A DNA stretch of 64,000 nt. Origin: Microbacterium sp. C5A9 (lineage in GTDB: Bacteria > Actinomycetota > Actinomycetes > Actinomycetales > Microbacteriaceae). The notes beneath the pieces were generated by a model. It was given only the letters and a program-made list of their open reading frames with translations, was not told the DNA's origin and searched no databases. The DNA lies in the NCBI RefSeq assembly GCF_022627955.1, contig NZ_JABXGD010000003.1, forward strand, positions 248,001 through 312,000. The letters are read 5' to 3'. Numbering within the stretch: the first letter of the stretch is position 1; every line of letters starts with the position of its first letter. A program made the translations under genes and the position numbers. Positions 34,373 to 44,342 of this stretch are shown here, piece by piece.

Positions 34373-35482
34373 CTAGAAACCGGGATACTCCTGCAGGCGC
34401 TCTTCGAACTCGGCCCTGTCCGCGTCGCTGAGCAGGCCGCTCGCGATGACGACCATCTGCAGGCCCTCCAGCGGCTCGCCCGTGCGGGCGTTCTGCGCCT
34501 CGCGCGCGACGCGGAAGTCGCCGGTGGTGTCGTTGGCGAGGTCGAAGATGTTCGCGTAGAAGCGCATCGGCTCGGGGTAGTTCTCGGCGTAGTACTCCCA
34601 CGTGTGCTGCAGGCGCGGATCGGCGCTGCCGTAGAGCTTCTCCTTCATCGCCGGCTCGATGCCCGAGTACTCGTCGTTGAACGAGTACAGGTAGGTCAGG
34701 CCGTGCTCGGCGATGACGTCGTCGATCAGGTCCATGACCTGCAGCTTCACTCCGTAGTCGTGGATCGGCTCGGTGGTCGCCCAGCCGACCGACGTGTACT
34801 CGATGAGCATCGACTCGCCGCCGTAGCCGTTGCGCTCGGGACGCAGATCCTCATCGCCGACCTGCACCCACTCGTAGCCGAACTCCGCGGTGACCCGTTC
34901 GCGCACATCGGCGAACAGCGCGTCGGCCGCGGAGCGCACCTCTTCGAGGGACTGCTGCTCGAGGGCATCCCGAGGGTCCAGGTCCTTGATGCCCGGATAC
35001 GCCTCTTCGTGCTTCTGCTCATCGCTCTTCATGCCGTCATAGCTGCCCGTCGCCGAGGTGCGCACGGCGCCGATGCCGCCGACGGTGGCGACGTTGAACA
35101 CCACGGTGACGGCCAGGGCGATCGCCGCGAACTTCCGCGCACGCGCAGAGAACAGGGCGCCGACGATGACGGCGACGACGACCAGCTGCAGTGTCAGCAT
35201 CGTGACGCCGTAGAGGGCGTCGGTGCCGCCGGCGGCGAGGGTGATCAGCAGGATGACCGCGAACAGGATGCCGGTGACGAGCGCGATCCACCCGAGGACG
35301 TTCGCGGGCTTCGACGACGGCTCGGCGGTGGCGGTCGCCGAGAGTCCGGGCACGGCGGGCGAGGGCAGCACGGGGCCGGGCGATCGCCGCGCGTTGCGGT
35401 ACCCACCGGGAGGGGGAACGGGAGGTGCGCCCTCGGTGCCGGCGACGTAGCGCGCCCGCTGCTTCTCGTGGTCCATCACCAT
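34373..35482 (-). CDS. Three-helix membrane protein with soluble C-terminal domain
   Basis: The protein has 369 residues. The Pro-rich cytoplasmic N-terminus (about 1-60) is followed by three membrane helices (about 61-140) and a soluble domain of about 225 residues with several Tyr, Trp and acidic groups and no Cys. No family is recognised. Two starts are possible, ATG 35482 and ATG 35476; the first overlaps the preceding stop by 7 bp. Its place between the VWA genes and the WXG100 genes suggests it links the two halves of the block. Confidence 0.7.
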   Translation of the reverse strand: MVMDHEKQRARYVAGTEGAPPVPPPGGYRNARRSPGPVLPSPAVPGLSATATAEPSSKPANVLGWIALVTGILFAVILLITLAAGGTDALYGVTMLTLQLVVVAVIVGALFSARARKFAAIALAVTVVFNVATVGGIGAVRTSATGSYDGMKSDEQKHEEAYPGIKDLDPRDALEQQSLEEVRSAADALFADVRERVTAEFGYEWVQVGDEDLRPERNGYGGESMLIEYTSVGWATTEPIHDYGVKLQVMDLIDDVIAEHGLTYLYSFNDEYSGIEPAMKEKLYGSADPRLQHTWEYYAENYPEPMRFYANIFDLANDTTGDFRVAREAQNARTGEPLEGLQMVVIASGLLSDADRAEFEERLQEYPGF

Positions 35483-36324
35483 GGCTTGTCCGTCCCCGAG
35501 CCGCCGCCGTCGTCGCCGTCACGCTGATCGCGCTCCTGCGTCCCCTGCTCGAGCTGGTCCTTGAGATCTTCGATCTTCTGATCCGAGGGCTGCTCCTGCT
35601 GCTCCTGCGGCTCCTGCTCCTGCGGCTCCTCGGGCGGAGTCTGCTCCTCGTCCTGCTGCTTCTGCTTCAGACGGTCCTCGAGGTCTTCCCTGCTCTGCTG
35701 CATGTCGCGGTCGGGATCGGACGACTGCTCCTGCGCCTCGTCGCTGTCGCACTCCGCGGGCATCTCGGTCGTCACCGTGAGCGCCTCGCCGTAGAGCTCG
35801 GCGGCGGCGGCGCCGTCTCCGTCGCGGCGCGCCGCGTCGCCCATCCGCTCGATCACGATCGCCAGGTTGATGCGCACGCTGCAGACCTCGAGGCCGGTCG
35901 CGAGGCTCAGCGACTCCTCGAACTCCGCCCGCGACTCGGGCAGCTTCTCGGCCCCGGCGAGAGCCGTGCCCACGTTGAACGGGGCCTTGTAGGGCTCGAA
36001 CCCGTTGAGGAACTCCTGTCCGCGCGCGGCCGATTCGGCCCCGGCGTAGTCGTCTGCCACGTAGGCGCTGATCGACTGGTGCGCGAAGGCGTACATGCTC
36101 AGCAGCTTGCCGACGAACAGCAGCGCGGCGAGCGTGAGAGGCAGGGTGCCGAGACCGATCCACAGGCGGATGCGACGCCGTCGCCGATTCGAGGCCAGCA
36201 GGGCGGATGCGGCGGCGGCGCGGAGCTCGGCCGGAGTCTGCGCGTCCGGCTGCGGTTGCGTCCGGGGTGGAACGGGCACATCCGGCGGAGTCGGCGCACC
36301 GGGCGGAAGCTGCTCAGGGGTCAT
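35476..36324 (-). CDS. BatC-like membrane-anchored TPR protein
   Basis: This 282-residue protein has a Pro-rich start, one membrane helix after a basic RRRRRIR (about 48-75), then helical pairs with TPR-like spacing (EFEESLSLATGLEVCSVRINLAIVIERMGDAARR, read in parts) and a long Glu/Gln/Pro/Asp tail (EEPQEQEPQEQ). In Bat operons this slot is held by the TPR protein BatC or its equivalent. ATGA overlaps join it to the VWA gene upstream. Confidence 0.75.
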   Translation of the reverse strand: MTPEQLPPGAPTPPDVPVPPRTQPQPDAQTPAELRAAAASALLASNRRRRRIRLWIGLGTLPLTLAALLFVGKLLSMYAFAHQSISAYVADDYAGAESAARGQEFLNGFEPYKAPFNVGTALAGAEKLPESRAEFEESLSLATGLEVCSVRINLAIVIERMGDAARRDGDGAAAAELYGEALTVTTEMPAECDSDEAQEQSSDPDRDMQQSREDLEDRLKQKQQDEEQTPPEEPQEQEPQEQQEQPSDQKIEDLKDQLEQGTQERDQRDGDDGGGSGTDKPW

Positions 36325-37379
36325 GCGGCACCTCCCTCGGTCGTCGAACCGGAATCGGCGCGGGTGGCGGAGCGGGGTCCCGACCCGAGCCGCCGGAGTC
36401 GTGCCACGAGCATGGTCGCCCGTGCGAGCTCGACGCCGAGCAGAGCGGCCATGAGCAGCGCGGCGATCCAGTAGAGCTCGATGACGTTCCCGACCTCTCC
36501 CGAGTCCGAGTAGGCGACGGTGGTCGACGGCGCCGCGGGCAGCGCCGGCTCCGACTCGGCGGTGCGGTGCTGGTACTCGACGCCCAGTTCGCCCGCGATC
36601 GTCTGCAGGTTCGCCTCATCGATGACCGACAGCGCGTTCGCGCCCTGGTACTCGATGTAGCCCCCGCCCTCGGCGGGATCGAACGACCCGGTCGTCAGCT
36701 TCATCGGGCCGCCCTCGGCGGTGCCGTAGCCGAACACGGCGCCGGCGTCGGTGAAGGCCGCGCTGTCCTCGAACGACTCCGGGGGCGACAGTGCGGTCTG
36801 CTCGCCGTCGCCGAAGTAGAACACCATCCGCGCACGGTCTTCCGAGTTCGCCGCGGCATTCGCCAGCGTCTCGTGCAGCTGCTCGGCGGCGATGCCGATC
36901 GAGCTGCCCCGGGAGCGGCTCGTCACCTCGGGGCGCAGCACCTCGAGCGAGGAGATCAGCGCCGTCGTGTCGGTCGTCAGCGGCATGCGCACATCGGCGG
37001 ACGCGTCGAACGTGATCAGCGCGAACCGCGCGCCCGGATACTCGTCGACGATCTTCTGCACGTCGGCGCGCACGCCGTCGAGACGCGGCTCGCCGTCCGC
37101 CCAGTCCTCGGCGACGATGCTCGCGGTGGTGTCGACGACGAGCACGATGTCGGTGTCCGTCGCGAGAGTCTGCGTGGTGCCGCCGGGGATGCCGGGACGC
37201 AGGAGCATGACGAAGCACGCGAGCAGCATCACGAGACGCATGGCCCAGAGCGCCCGAGCGCCGGCCCTGGTGCCGGAGCCCGTGGTCGGGGCCTTCACGA
37301 GGGCGAGTACCGCGAGCACCGCGATCGGGGCGAAGAGCAGCACCAGCAGGAACACGCTGAGGACGGGCTGGAAGATCAC
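36321..37379 (-). CDS. VWA-domain membrane protein (BatB-like)
   Basis: The protein has 352 residues. Two N-terminal helices (about 6-30 and 46-65) are followed by a von Willebrand A domain with the MIDAS start VLVVDTTASI (near 80), the Thr/Ser loop SRSRGSS and FGDGEQT, and one C-terminal helix (about 305-328). This is the aerotolerance-operon BatA/BatB architecture. The start is GTG 37379, overlapping the preceding stop (GTGA). MIDAS domains bind divalent metal and protein partners, here probably the MoxR ATPase system. Confidence 0.88.
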   Translation of the reverse strand: MIFQPVLSVFLLVLLFAPIAVLAVLALVKAPTTGSGTRAGARALWAMRLVMLLACFVMLLRPGIPGGTTQTLATDTDIVLVVDTTASIVAEDWADGEPRLDGVRADVQKIVDEYPGARFALITFDASADVRMPLTTDTTALISSLEVLRPEVTSRSRGSSIGIAAEQLHETLANAAANSEDRARMVFYFGDGEQTALSPPESFEDSAAFTDAGAVFGYGTAEGGPMKLTTGSFDPAEGGGYIEYQGANALSVIDEANLQTIAGELGVEYQHRTAESEPALPAAPSTTVAYSDSGEVGNVIELYWIAALLMAALLGVELARATMLVARLRRLGSGPRSATRADSGSTTEGGAA

Positions 37380-38362
37380 AGTCTCACCCTCCACAGCACG
37401 ACGACGAAGGCCAGGGTCGCGACCATGAGCACGACGATCCAGAGGTTCGGGCTGTCGGTCCACACGACCTGCGCCTGGCCCTGGAGCGCGGTGGCCTCCT
37501 GCTCCTGCACCTGGGCGACGATGTCCTCCACCGTGGTCGTGTCTCGCAGACCGTAGGCGGTGCCGCCGGTGGTCTCGGCCGCCTCGGTGAGCTCGGCGCT
37601 GACGTCGGCATCCTTGCCCTGCACGGGGTTGAGGCTGAAGACGCGCACGCCGACCGACTTCGCGTACGCGGCGGCCTCCTGCAGGGTCACGATCGAGGCG
37701 CCGTTGATCTCGTTGTCGGTGGCGAAGATGATCGAGCGGGAGCGCTCGTCGTCGGGGTGGTCGAAGGCGAGCGCGCACGCCGCGAGACCGTCGCCGATGA
37801 GCGAGGCGCCGTTGCCGTTCATGGTGCCGACCCAGTGCTCGGGGGTCTGCTCGACGAAGTCGAAGCTCTCCCTGATGCTCTGCAGGTGCTCGCGGATGAA
37901 CGGGTAGTCGTCGGTGAGGGGGAAGATCTGCACCGGCGAGCTGTTGAAGATCGTCAGCCCGATGCGCTCGCCCTCGAACTCCTTCAGCAGCTCCTCGAAG
38001 ACGGTGAGCACCTCGACGTCGACCTCGGTCATGGATCCGGAGACATCGAGGCAGAGCATGATGTCGCGGCTGGTGTTGACGGGCTGGATGGTCTGCGACG
38101 ACATCGGCCTCGCGGCGACGACGCCGGCCGAGGCGGTCGCGATCACGCCCAGCAGCAGGATGCCGCAGAGGGCGACGACCCGGCGGGTCAACGCCGCGCG
38201 GAAGGCCGGAAGGGCACGCACGCGCTCGGCACGCGCGATTCGCGCCTGCTCGTGGGCGTCGGAGCGGCCGGTGCGGCGGAGCCCCAGCACGAGGCCGATC
38301 GCGACCGCGACGACCACGATGCCGGCGGCGACGAGCAGCATCCACCCGTTGGCTAGTGCCAT
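37376..38362 (-). CDS. VWA-domain membrane protein (BatA-like)
   Basis: This 328-residue protein has an N-terminal helix, a charged stretch, a second helix and then a VWA domain with perfect MIDAS (LCLDVSGSM), the conserved Thr region and IIFATDNEING. The C-terminal helix is at about 305-325. It is the more canonical of the two VWA proteins. It begins at ATG 38362 (MALANGW); longer frames upstream are shadows. Confidence 0.9.
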   Translation of the reverse strand: MALANGWMLLVAAGIVVVAVAIGLVLGLRRTGRSDAHEQARIARAERVRALPAFRAALTRRVVALCGILLLGVIATASAGVVAARPMSSQTIQPVNTSRDIMLCLDVSGSMTEVDVEVLTVFEELLKEFEGERIGLTIFNSSPVQIFPLTDDYPFIREHLQSIRESFDFVEQTPEHWVGTMNGNGASLIGDGLAACALAFDHPDDERSRSIIFATDNEINGASIVTLQEAAAYAKSVGVRVFSLNPVQGKDADVSAELTEAAETTGGTAYGLRDTTTVEDIVAQVQEQEATALQGQAQVVWTDSPNLWIVVLMVATLAFVVVLWRVRL

Positions 38363-38844
38363 GAGCGCACCACCGCCCTGGCCGCCTCGGCCCCGGCGAG
38401 CGGATCGATCGCCGGGCCCTGCCGGAAGATGCTGGGGTAGTAGTGGCGCTGCATCGCGTCGATGAGCGCGGGATGCACGCCGCGGGACACGAGATCGTCG
38501 AGCGCCAGCACCGGGGCCTCGAGCCCGCTGTACTCGTTGACGAACGTGCGCACGACGCGGCTCAGCTCGAGGTTGGCGTTGCGCGCCGACAGCGTATGCG
38601 CGCGATAGTCGTCTTCGATGCGCTGGATGCTCTGCAGATACTCCACGCGCAGCTGCGAGAGCACGTCGGTCGTCTGCAGCACCGGCCCCTCTTGCTGACC
38701 GGAGATCGTCAGGTCGCGGCGTGGCCGGGTCAGCAGCACCACCACCCATGCGGCGGCGATCAGGAGCAGCAGCACGCCGATCGCGAGCAGGATCCAGCCC
38801 CAGCCGTACTGGGCCGGGGGATAGAGCTCATCAGAGCCGGGCAT
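38353..38844 (-). CDS. Single-helix protein of the MoxR/VWA cluster
   Basis: This 163-residue protein has one membrane helix (about 17-40) and a cytoplasmic helical domain with LRVEYLQSIQRIEDDYRAH and RVVRTFVNEYSG. The size and position match the DUF4381-like slot found between DUF58 and VWA genes, although the sequence is too divergent to confirm it. It overlaps DUF58 by 14 bp and the next VWA gene by 10 bp. Confidence 0.75.
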   Translation of the reverse strand: MPGSDELYPPAQYGWGWILLAIGVLLLLIAAAWVVVLLTRPRRDLTISGQQEGPVLQTTDVLSQLRVEYLQSIQRIEDDYRAHTLSARNANLELSRVVRTFVNEYSGLEAPVLALDDLVSRGVHPALIDAMQRHYYPSIFRQGPAIDPLAGAEAARAVVRSWH

Positions 38845-39718
38845 GCGACCTCCGGTTCAGCAGCTGCAGCAGCTGCGAGACGGCGTCGTCCTGACCGGTG
38901 AGTACCCCGTGGCTGATCTCCATGCGCGTGAGCAGCTCGGCGAGGCGCGCGGCATCGGCGTGGGCCTGTGCGACCAGCTCGCCCACGATGTCGAGGTCTC
39001 CCTGGGCGAAGTCGGGCACCTCCCACAGGCTGTCGACGTCGGCGCGGATCGTCTTCGTGGTGTGGTCGAGCACCGGATCGGCGTCGCGCAGCGTGAGCCA
39101 GAGCACGTCGTGCTGCACGCGCAGCCGGCGCAGCATCCGCTCGGTCTCGGCCGTGACCGGGGCGTCGTCGGTGACCACGACGACGATCATGCGCCGCGAG
39201 ACCGTGCGCGTGACGTACGACAGCAGGGCGTCGCGGTCGCTCGGCGCGGTGCTCGTGGCGATCGACCGGTCGACCGTGCGCAGCGCGTGCTCGAGGGCGC
39301 CCTCGCTGCGGCCAGGAGCGCGTCGGCGCACGCCGTCGGCGTCGCCGTAGACGAGCGAGAAATCGTCGCCGTGGCGCAGCGCGAGCACTCCGAGCGCACC
39401 CGTCGCGAGGATCGCGAGGTCCTTCTTCGACCTCTCGTCGCGGGCGAGCGCCGACATCGAGCGGCCGGTGTCGACGACGAACAGGATCGTGTGCATCCGC
39501 ATCGCCCGATGGCGCTTGACCAGCGGAGTGCCCAGCCGTGCGGTCGCCCGCCAGTCGATGTCGCGCACCTGATCGCCGTACTCGTACTTGCGCAGGTCCT
39601 CGAAGTCGAGGCTGCGCCCGTGCAGCAGCGACGCGTAGGCGCCGTCGAGCGCATGCAGCGACTTGCGCGACGAGTGGATGAAGAGCTTGCTCTTCACCTG
39701 GGCGATCAGGCTGGGCAT
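38831..39718 (-). CDS. DUF58-domain protein
   Basis: This 295-residue cytoplasmic protein contains the family core RKYEYGDQVRDIDWRATARLG (in two parts) and VVDTGRSMSA, a VWA-like metal site. DUF58 proteins act next to MoxR ATPases, probably as adaptors. Membrane helices at the N-terminus, present in many DUF58 proteins, are missing, as in the shorter subgroup. It starts 7 bp after MoxR. Confidence 0.9.
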   Translation of the reverse strand: MPSLIAQVKSKLFIHSSRKSLHALDGAYASLLHGRSLDFEDLRKYEYGDQVRDIDWRATARLGTPLVKRHRAMRMHTILFVVDTGRSMSALARDERSKKDLAILATGALGVLALRHGDDFSLVYGDADGVRRRAPGRSEGALEHALRTVDRSIATSTAPSDRDALLSYVTRTVSRRMIVVVVTDDAPVTAETERMLRRLRVQHDVLWLTLRDADPVLDHTTKTIRADVDSLWEVPDFAQGDLDIVGELVAQAHADAARLAELLTRMEISHGVLTGQDDAVSQLLQLLNRRSHARL

Positions 39719-39725
39719 CGGCGGG

Positions 39726-40844
39726 TCAGGGGGTGGGCACGGAGGCGAAGATCTGGTCGATGATCTCCTCGCTGCGGATGCCCTCGGCGTCGGCCTCGAA
39801 CGTCAGCAGCACGCGGTGGCGCAGCACGAGGTGGCGCAGCGAGCGGATGTCCTCGGGCAGCACGTGCGCGCGGCCGTTGAGCAGCGCCAGTGCGCGCGAT
39901 GCCTGCAGGAAGGCGATGCTCGCGCGAGGACTCGCGCCGTACTTGATGTAGCGGGCGCGCTCCTCGCCGATGTACGGCGCGGGGTTCCTGGTGACGTACG
40001 CGATCGACACGATGTAGTTGCGGATCGCGGGGTCGACGTACACCCGGCTCGCCACATCCTGCAGCAGGCGCACGTCGTCGAGCGTGATGGCGCTCGAGAC
40101 GTGACGGTCGGGATCGAGCACGCCCGAGTCGATGCGGCCGAGGATCTCGAACTCCTCGGCGGGGCTCGGGTACTCGACGATCTCCTTGAGCAGGAAGCGG
40201 TCCATCTGCGCCTCGGGCAGCTCGTACGTGCCCTCCTGCTCGATGGGGTTCTGGGTCGCGATCACGAGGAACGGCTGGGGCAGGTGGTGCACCTCGCCAC
40301 CGATCGTGGTCTGGTGCTCCTGCATGGCCTCGAGCATGGCGCTCTGGGTCTTCGCACTCGAGCGGTTGATCTCGTCGAGCAGCACGAAGTTCGCGTGCAC
40401 GGGGCCGAGAACCGTGCGGAACGACCCGGTCGCGGCGTCGTAGATCTGGTTGCCGGTGATGTCGCTGGGCAGCAGGTCGGGCGTGCACTGGATGCGCTTG
40501 AACTGCGCCTTCACGGTGTCGGCGAGCGTGCTGGCCGCGGTGGTCTTGGCGAGGCCGGGCACGCTCTCGAGCAGGATGTGACCGCCGGCGATCAGCGAGA
40601 TCAGCAGGCTCATGCGCAGGCGCTCCTGGCCGACCATCTTCGCGGAGTACGCATCGGAGACGGTCTTCAGCACCTCGCTCGCGCGGCGCATCTCGGCGTC
40701 GGTGGGAGCGGCGGAGTTCTTGGACACGGACGACGATGCCGCGGGGGACGGGGGCGCGGCAGAGGCGGCGGCACGGGTGGACGGCGCGGGGGGAGGCGGC
40801 GGCACGGACGGACCGCCGGTCGATGCAGGGAATGGCTGACTCAT
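39726..40844 (-). CDS. MoxR-family AAA+ ATPase
   Basis: This 372-residue AAA+ chaperone has a 50-residue Pro/Ala-rich N-terminus, Walker A as [10 protein letters not shown], Walker B as FVLLDEINR, sensor 1 in [12 protein letters not shown], and the MoxR-specific [10 protein letters not shown]. MoxR proteins work with VWA proteins to mature or activate enzyme or membrane complexes. It is the first gene of the block, with GAGGAG before the ATG; the upstream 226 bp must contain the promoter but only a weak CTGACA/TTACGG pair is seen. Confidence 0.95.
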   Translation of the reverse strand: MSQPFPASTGGPSVPPPPPAPSTRAAASAAPPSPAASSSVSKNSAAPTDAEMRRASEVLKTVSDAYSAKMVGQERLRMSLLISLIAGGHILLESVPGLAKTTAASTLADTVKAQFKRIQCTPDLLPSDITGNQIYDAATGSFRTVLGPVHANFVLLDEINRSSAKTQSAMLEAMQEHQTTIGGEVHHLPQPFLVIATQNPIEQEGTYELPEAQMDRFLLKEIVEYPSPAEEFEILGRIDSGVLDPDRHVSSAITLDDVRLLQDVASRVYVDPAIRNYIVSIAYVTRNPAPYIGEERARYIKYGASPRASIAFLQASRALALLNGRAHVLPEDIRSLRHLVLRHRVLLTFEADAEGIRSEEIIDQIFASVPTP

Positions 40845-41070
40845 GGTGTCTCCTCGCTGGCGCGGGGGAGGCGCGTCACGCAGATCCCCCGTAAACAGCG
40901 TAACCGCACGATGTCAGCGTCCGGCCAGGGCCGACGACGTCGGGTCGCGCAGTGCACTCGAGTACGCGATCGGACGACCGCTGTGGGTGGCCGTCGTCGT
41001 GCTGTACGTGATCGTCGCGGCAGTTGCCACCGTGCTGTGCAGCATGTGAGCGCCCCCGTGCTCGCGAGAT

Positions 41071-41775
41071 TCACGCCTCGCGGGTGACCGGCGAGCCGCC
41101 GCGGCTGCGGCCGATCCAGACCACGAAGCAGGCGACGGCGATGATGGCGACGGCGATCCCGACCACATAGCCCGCGACACCGAGGTACCCGCCGACGAGT
41201 CGGGGGTCGAGGAACGGGTACGGATACCACCAGGCGTTGCCGGTCGCCGGGGCGGTGATGAGGTTCGCGCGGATCATCGTGTACGCCGCCCAGACGAGCG
41301 GGAAGATCGCGGTGACGAACACCGTGCTCCACGGCAGGGCCCGTCGCCGCGGTGCGAACAGCACGTCGAGCAGCAGGAACAGGGGGAACACCACGTGCAG
41401 CACCTCGTTGGACCACGGGACGGTGGTGCCCTGCGGCAGCTCGATGCCGCGGAGCAGCGTGTTGTACACGAGCCCCGTGACGATCATGTACGTGCTCGCG
41501 CAGACGATCAGCACGGCCAGCCAGCGCGGCTCGGGCTCGGTGTCGCCACGGTGGCGCAGAGCCCAGATCGCACCGATGATGAGCACGACCGCCGCGAGCA
41601 GGTTCGAGTCGATCGTGAAGAAGCTCAGGAAGTTCCAGCCCACCGTCGGCAGATGCGAGCCCCACGGCGTCGTGGCCTCGAGAGCCACCTGCACCGTCAG
41701 GGAGAGCTGTGCGATGACGGCCGCGAGCGAGAGCACTGCTGCCGCGAGTCGTGCGTAGGGCCACCAGGTCGTCAT
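41071..41775 (-). CDS. Pr6Pr family membrane protein
   Basis: This 234-residue protein has six or seven membrane helices with the family landmarks FFTIDSNLLAAVVL, NTLLRGIELPQG and WSNEVLHVVFP (His in helix 4), and YPFLDPRLVGGY. It is related to FAR-17a/AIG1-like proteins, some of which are fatty acid ester hydrolases in animals; the bacterial role is unknown. GGCGGAGGCGAAT precedes ATG 41775, and a TAAAGT (-10-like) lies about 20 bp further upstream. Confidence 0.9.
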   Translation of the reverse strand: MTTWWPYARLAAAVLSLAAVIAQLSLTVQVALEATTPWGSHLPTVGWNFLSFFTIDSNLLAAVVLIIGAIWALRHRGDTEPEPRWLAVLIVCASTYMIVTGLVYNTLLRGIELPQGTTVPWSNEVLHVVFPLFLLLDVLFAPRRRALPWSTVFVTAIFPLVWAAYTMIRANLITAPATGNAWWYPYPFLDPRLVGGYLGVAGYVVGIAVAIIAVACFVVWIGRSRGGSPVTREA

Positions 41776-41932
41776 ATTCGCCTCCGCCGCACACTTTATC
41801 GGTCGCTATCGCTCGCATCGCTAGACCGGAATGGCGATATGTAATCGGATCGCTCTGCGGGGTCCGGGTGCGCGGGGCGGGGTCGAAGAGCTCCGGCGTG
41901 AGCGACCTCGCATGCGAGGTGCTGGGCGGCGA

Positions 41933-42865
41933 TCAGGCTCGGCGGCCCCACCGCATGCGGGTGACGAGCACGCCGAGCAGGCACAGCGCGCCGCCGACGA
42001 ACATGAGCGGCGTCGGCACCTCGCCGAGGATCGCCCATGACAGGAGGATCGCGATCGCGGGGACGACGTAGGTCGTGGCCGAGGTCTGCCCCGCGGTGCT
42101 GCGCTGCAGCACGTATGCCCAGGTCGTGAAGGCGATCGCGGTCGGGAAGATGCCGAGGTACACGACCCAGAGCGTCGAGTCGAGGGGCGCGGTCTGCAGG
42201 GCGCCGATCAGGCTGCCCGTCCACGGCAGCAGCGCGACCGTGCCGGCGACGGCGCCGAGGAACGTCAGAGTCGTCGCGTCGGATCCGGCGCTGAGCAGGT
42301 GCTTCTGCAGCAGCGTGCACCCGGCGTACATCACGGCCGCGAGCAGGGCGAGCAGCAGGCCCGTGATGTCGGGCCCGTCGCTCGTCGACGAGTTCATGCC
42401 GATCAGCACTACGCCGAGGAACGCGATCGGGGCTCCGACGATGAGCGGCTTCGGAAAGCCCTCCCGCAGGAACAGCCCGCTGAAGACGACGACCATGAGC
42501 GGTGCGAGGTTGACGACCATCGCCGCCGTGCCCGCGTCGAGGGTGCGCTCGGCGGCGTTGAGTGCGAGGTTGTAGACGCAGAACCACCCGACGCCCCACA
42601 CCGCGACGAGCCACCAGTGGCGGCGTTCGGGAAGACGGATGCCGTGGCGCACCGCGATGAGCGCGAGCGCGACGCTGCCCACCGCCATGCGCAGCAGCGC
42701 CAGGGCGCCGGGGTCGAAGTGCGGACCGGCACCGCGGATGCCGATGAACGCCGACGCCCACAGCACGACCGTCACGAGGGCGGCGACGAGCACGAGCGGC
42801 CCCTGGGTGCGGGACGTCGCGGGGTTCAGGGTGTCGTCGCTGCGGATGCGACCGGTCTTCGGCAT
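41933..42865 (-). CDS. EamA/DMT-family transporter
   Basis: This 310-residue protein has ten membrane helices in two EamA repeats (residues about 28-155 and 170-300), each with the Pro/Gly-rich pattern of drug/metabolite transporters. Such proteins usually export amino acids or small metabolites. ATG 42865 is selected because the upstream open frame (to 43039) would overlap the purA leader and adds non-membrane residues. It is divergent from purA. Confidence 0.9.
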   Translation of the reverse strand: MPKTGRIRSDDTLNPATSRTQGPLVLVAALVTVVLWASAFIGIRGAGPHFDPGALALLRMAVGSVALALIAVRHGIRLPERRHWWLVAVWGVGWFCVYNLALNAAERTLDAGTAAMVVNLAPLMVVVFSGLFLREGFPKPLIVGAPIAFLGVVLIGMNSSTSDGPDITGLLLALLAAVMYAGCTLLQKHLLSAGSDATTLTFLGAVAGTVALLPWTGSLIGALQTAPLDSTLWVVYLGIFPTAIAFTTWAYVLQRSTAGQTSATTYVVPAIAILLSWAILGEVPTPLMFVGGALCLLGVLVTRMRWGRRA

Positions 42866-42979
42866 CCTCTGATCGTCGCACCGGCCACCGACACTCCACG
42901 AGAGGCTCGAGTGACAGCGTCCGCTCCTTTTCCGCCAGTGCTGTGCACCCCCGGAAAAGGCCCTGTGACACCCCTTCGA

Positions 42980-42985
42980 TAGGAT
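42980..42985 (+). promoter_or_regulatory. Candidate -10 element of purA
   Basis: TAGGAT sits 65 bp before the purA ATG. The -35 is not clear. The leader contains a small hairpin GCCGG-N7-CCGGC (43015-43031) just before the ribosome site AAGGGGGAT; no known riboswitch was recognised. Confidence 0.4.
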
Positions 42986-43050
42986 GGTCTCGCCCGAGAA
43001 GGGCCAGCTCATCAGCCGGTGCAAACCCGGCGAAAGCAAGGGGGATACCC

Positions 43051-44337
43051 ATGCCAGGAATCGTTATCGTCGGCGTCCAGTGGGGCGATGAGGGCAAGGG
43101 CAAGGCCACCGACCTGCTCGGCGAGCGCACCGACTGGGTCGTCAAGTTCAACGGCGGCAACAATGCCGGTCACACCGTCGTGGTCGGCAACGAGAAGTAC
43201 GCGCTGCATCTGCTGCCGTCCGGCATCCTGTCGCCCGGTGTGACGCCGGTCATCGGCAACGGCGTCGTGATCGACCTCGAGGTGCTGTTCCACGAGCTCG
43301 AGGCCCTCGGCGCCCGCGGCATCGACGTGTCCCGCCTCAAGGTCAGCGCCAACGCGCACATCATCACGGCGTACCACCGCACGCTCGACAAGGTCACCGA
43401 GCGATTCCTCGGCAAGCGCAACATCGGCACGACGGGTCGCGGCATCGGACCGGCCTACGCCGACAAGATCAACCGCGTCGGCATCCGCGTGCAGGACCTG
43501 TTCGACGAGAACATCCTGCGCCAGAAGGTCGAAGGCGCGCTCGACCAGAAGAACCACCTGCTGGTGAAGGTCTTCAACCGCCGTGCCGTGACGGTCGACG
43601 AGATCGTCGAGGAGCTGCTGTCGTACGCCGAGCGCGTGCGCCCGATGGTCGCCGACACCGGCTACCTGATCGCCGAGGCGCTCGACCGCGGCGAGGTCGT
43701 CGTGTTCGAGGGCGGACAGGCGACCATGCTCGACATCGACCACGGCACCTACCCGTTCGTGACGTCGTCGACCGCGACGGCCGCGGGCGCGGCATCCGGC
43801 TCGGGCGTGGGCCCCGGCGCGCTCGACCGCATCGTCGGCATCGTCAAGGCCTACACGACCCGCGTGGGTTCCGGCCCCTTCCCGACCGAGCTCTTCGACG
43901 AGCAGGGCGAATGGCTGCGCTCGCGCGGCTTCGAGTTCGGCACGACGACGGGGCGTCCGCGCCGCGTCGGCTGGTACGACGCGCCGATCACCCGCTACGC
44001 GACGCGCGTCAACGGCATCACCGACCTGGTGCTCACCAAGCTCGACATCCTCACCGGGCTCGAGCAGATCCCCGTCTGCGTCGCGTACGACGTCGACGGA
44101 GAGCGCTTCGACGAGGTGCCCGTCAACCAGACCGACTTCCACCACGCGACGCCGATCCTCGAGTACTTCCCCGGCTGGTCGGAGGACATCTCGACCGCCC
44201 GCTCGTTCGACGAACTGCCGAAGAACGCGCAGGACTACGTGCTGGCCCTCGAGGGCATGAGCAACACGCGCATCTCGGTGATCGGCGTGGGGCCGGAGCG
44301 CGACCAGGTCGTCGTGCGCCACGACCTGCTCGACTGA
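43051..44337 (+). CDS. purA: Adenylosuccinate synthetase
   Basis: This 428-residue cytoplasmic enzyme joins IMP and aspartate with GTP to give adenylosuccinate, the first step to AMP. The P-loop WGDEGKGK at residues 11-18 contains catalytic Asp13, and NNAGHT holds catalytic His41. [16 protein letters not shown] and [11 protein letters not shown] are further conserved blocks. It starts at ATG 43051 with a good ribosome site; the longer frame upstream is not used. The lactonase-like gene follows after 5 bp. Confidence 0.98.
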   Translation: MPGIVIVGVQWGDEGKGKATDLLGERTDWVVKFNGGNNAGHTVVVGNEKYALHLLPSGILSPGVTPVIGNGVVIDLEVLFHELEALGARGIDVSRLKVSANAHIITAYHRTLDKVTERFLGKRNIGTTGRGIGPAYADKINRVGIRVQDLFDENILRQKVEGALDQKNHLLVKVFNRRAVTVDEIVEELLSYAERVRPMVADTGYLIAEALDRGEVVVFEGGQATMLDIDHGTYPFVTSSTATAAGAASGSGVGPGALDRIVGIVKAYTTRVGSGPFPTELFDEQGEWLRSRGFEFGTTTGRPRRVGWYDAPITRYATRVNGITDLVLTKLDILTGLEQIPVCVAYDVDGERFDEVPVNQTDFHHATPILEYFPGWSEDISTARSFDELPKNAQDYVLALEGMSNTRISVIGVGPERDQVVVRHDLLD

Positions 44338-44342
44338 GCACC

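Noticed and set aside
40914-41045. 43-codon minus-strand frame (MLHSTVATAATITYS...) and a hydrophobic plus-strand frame opposite it
   Set aside because: The minus frame has only a GGGGGCG near its ATG and no recognisable family; the plus frame lacks a start. Possible but not supported.
43015-43031. Possible riboswitch in the purA leader
   Set aside because: Only a 5-bp hairpin is visible in a leader of about 60 nt; no conserved aptamer elements were recognised.
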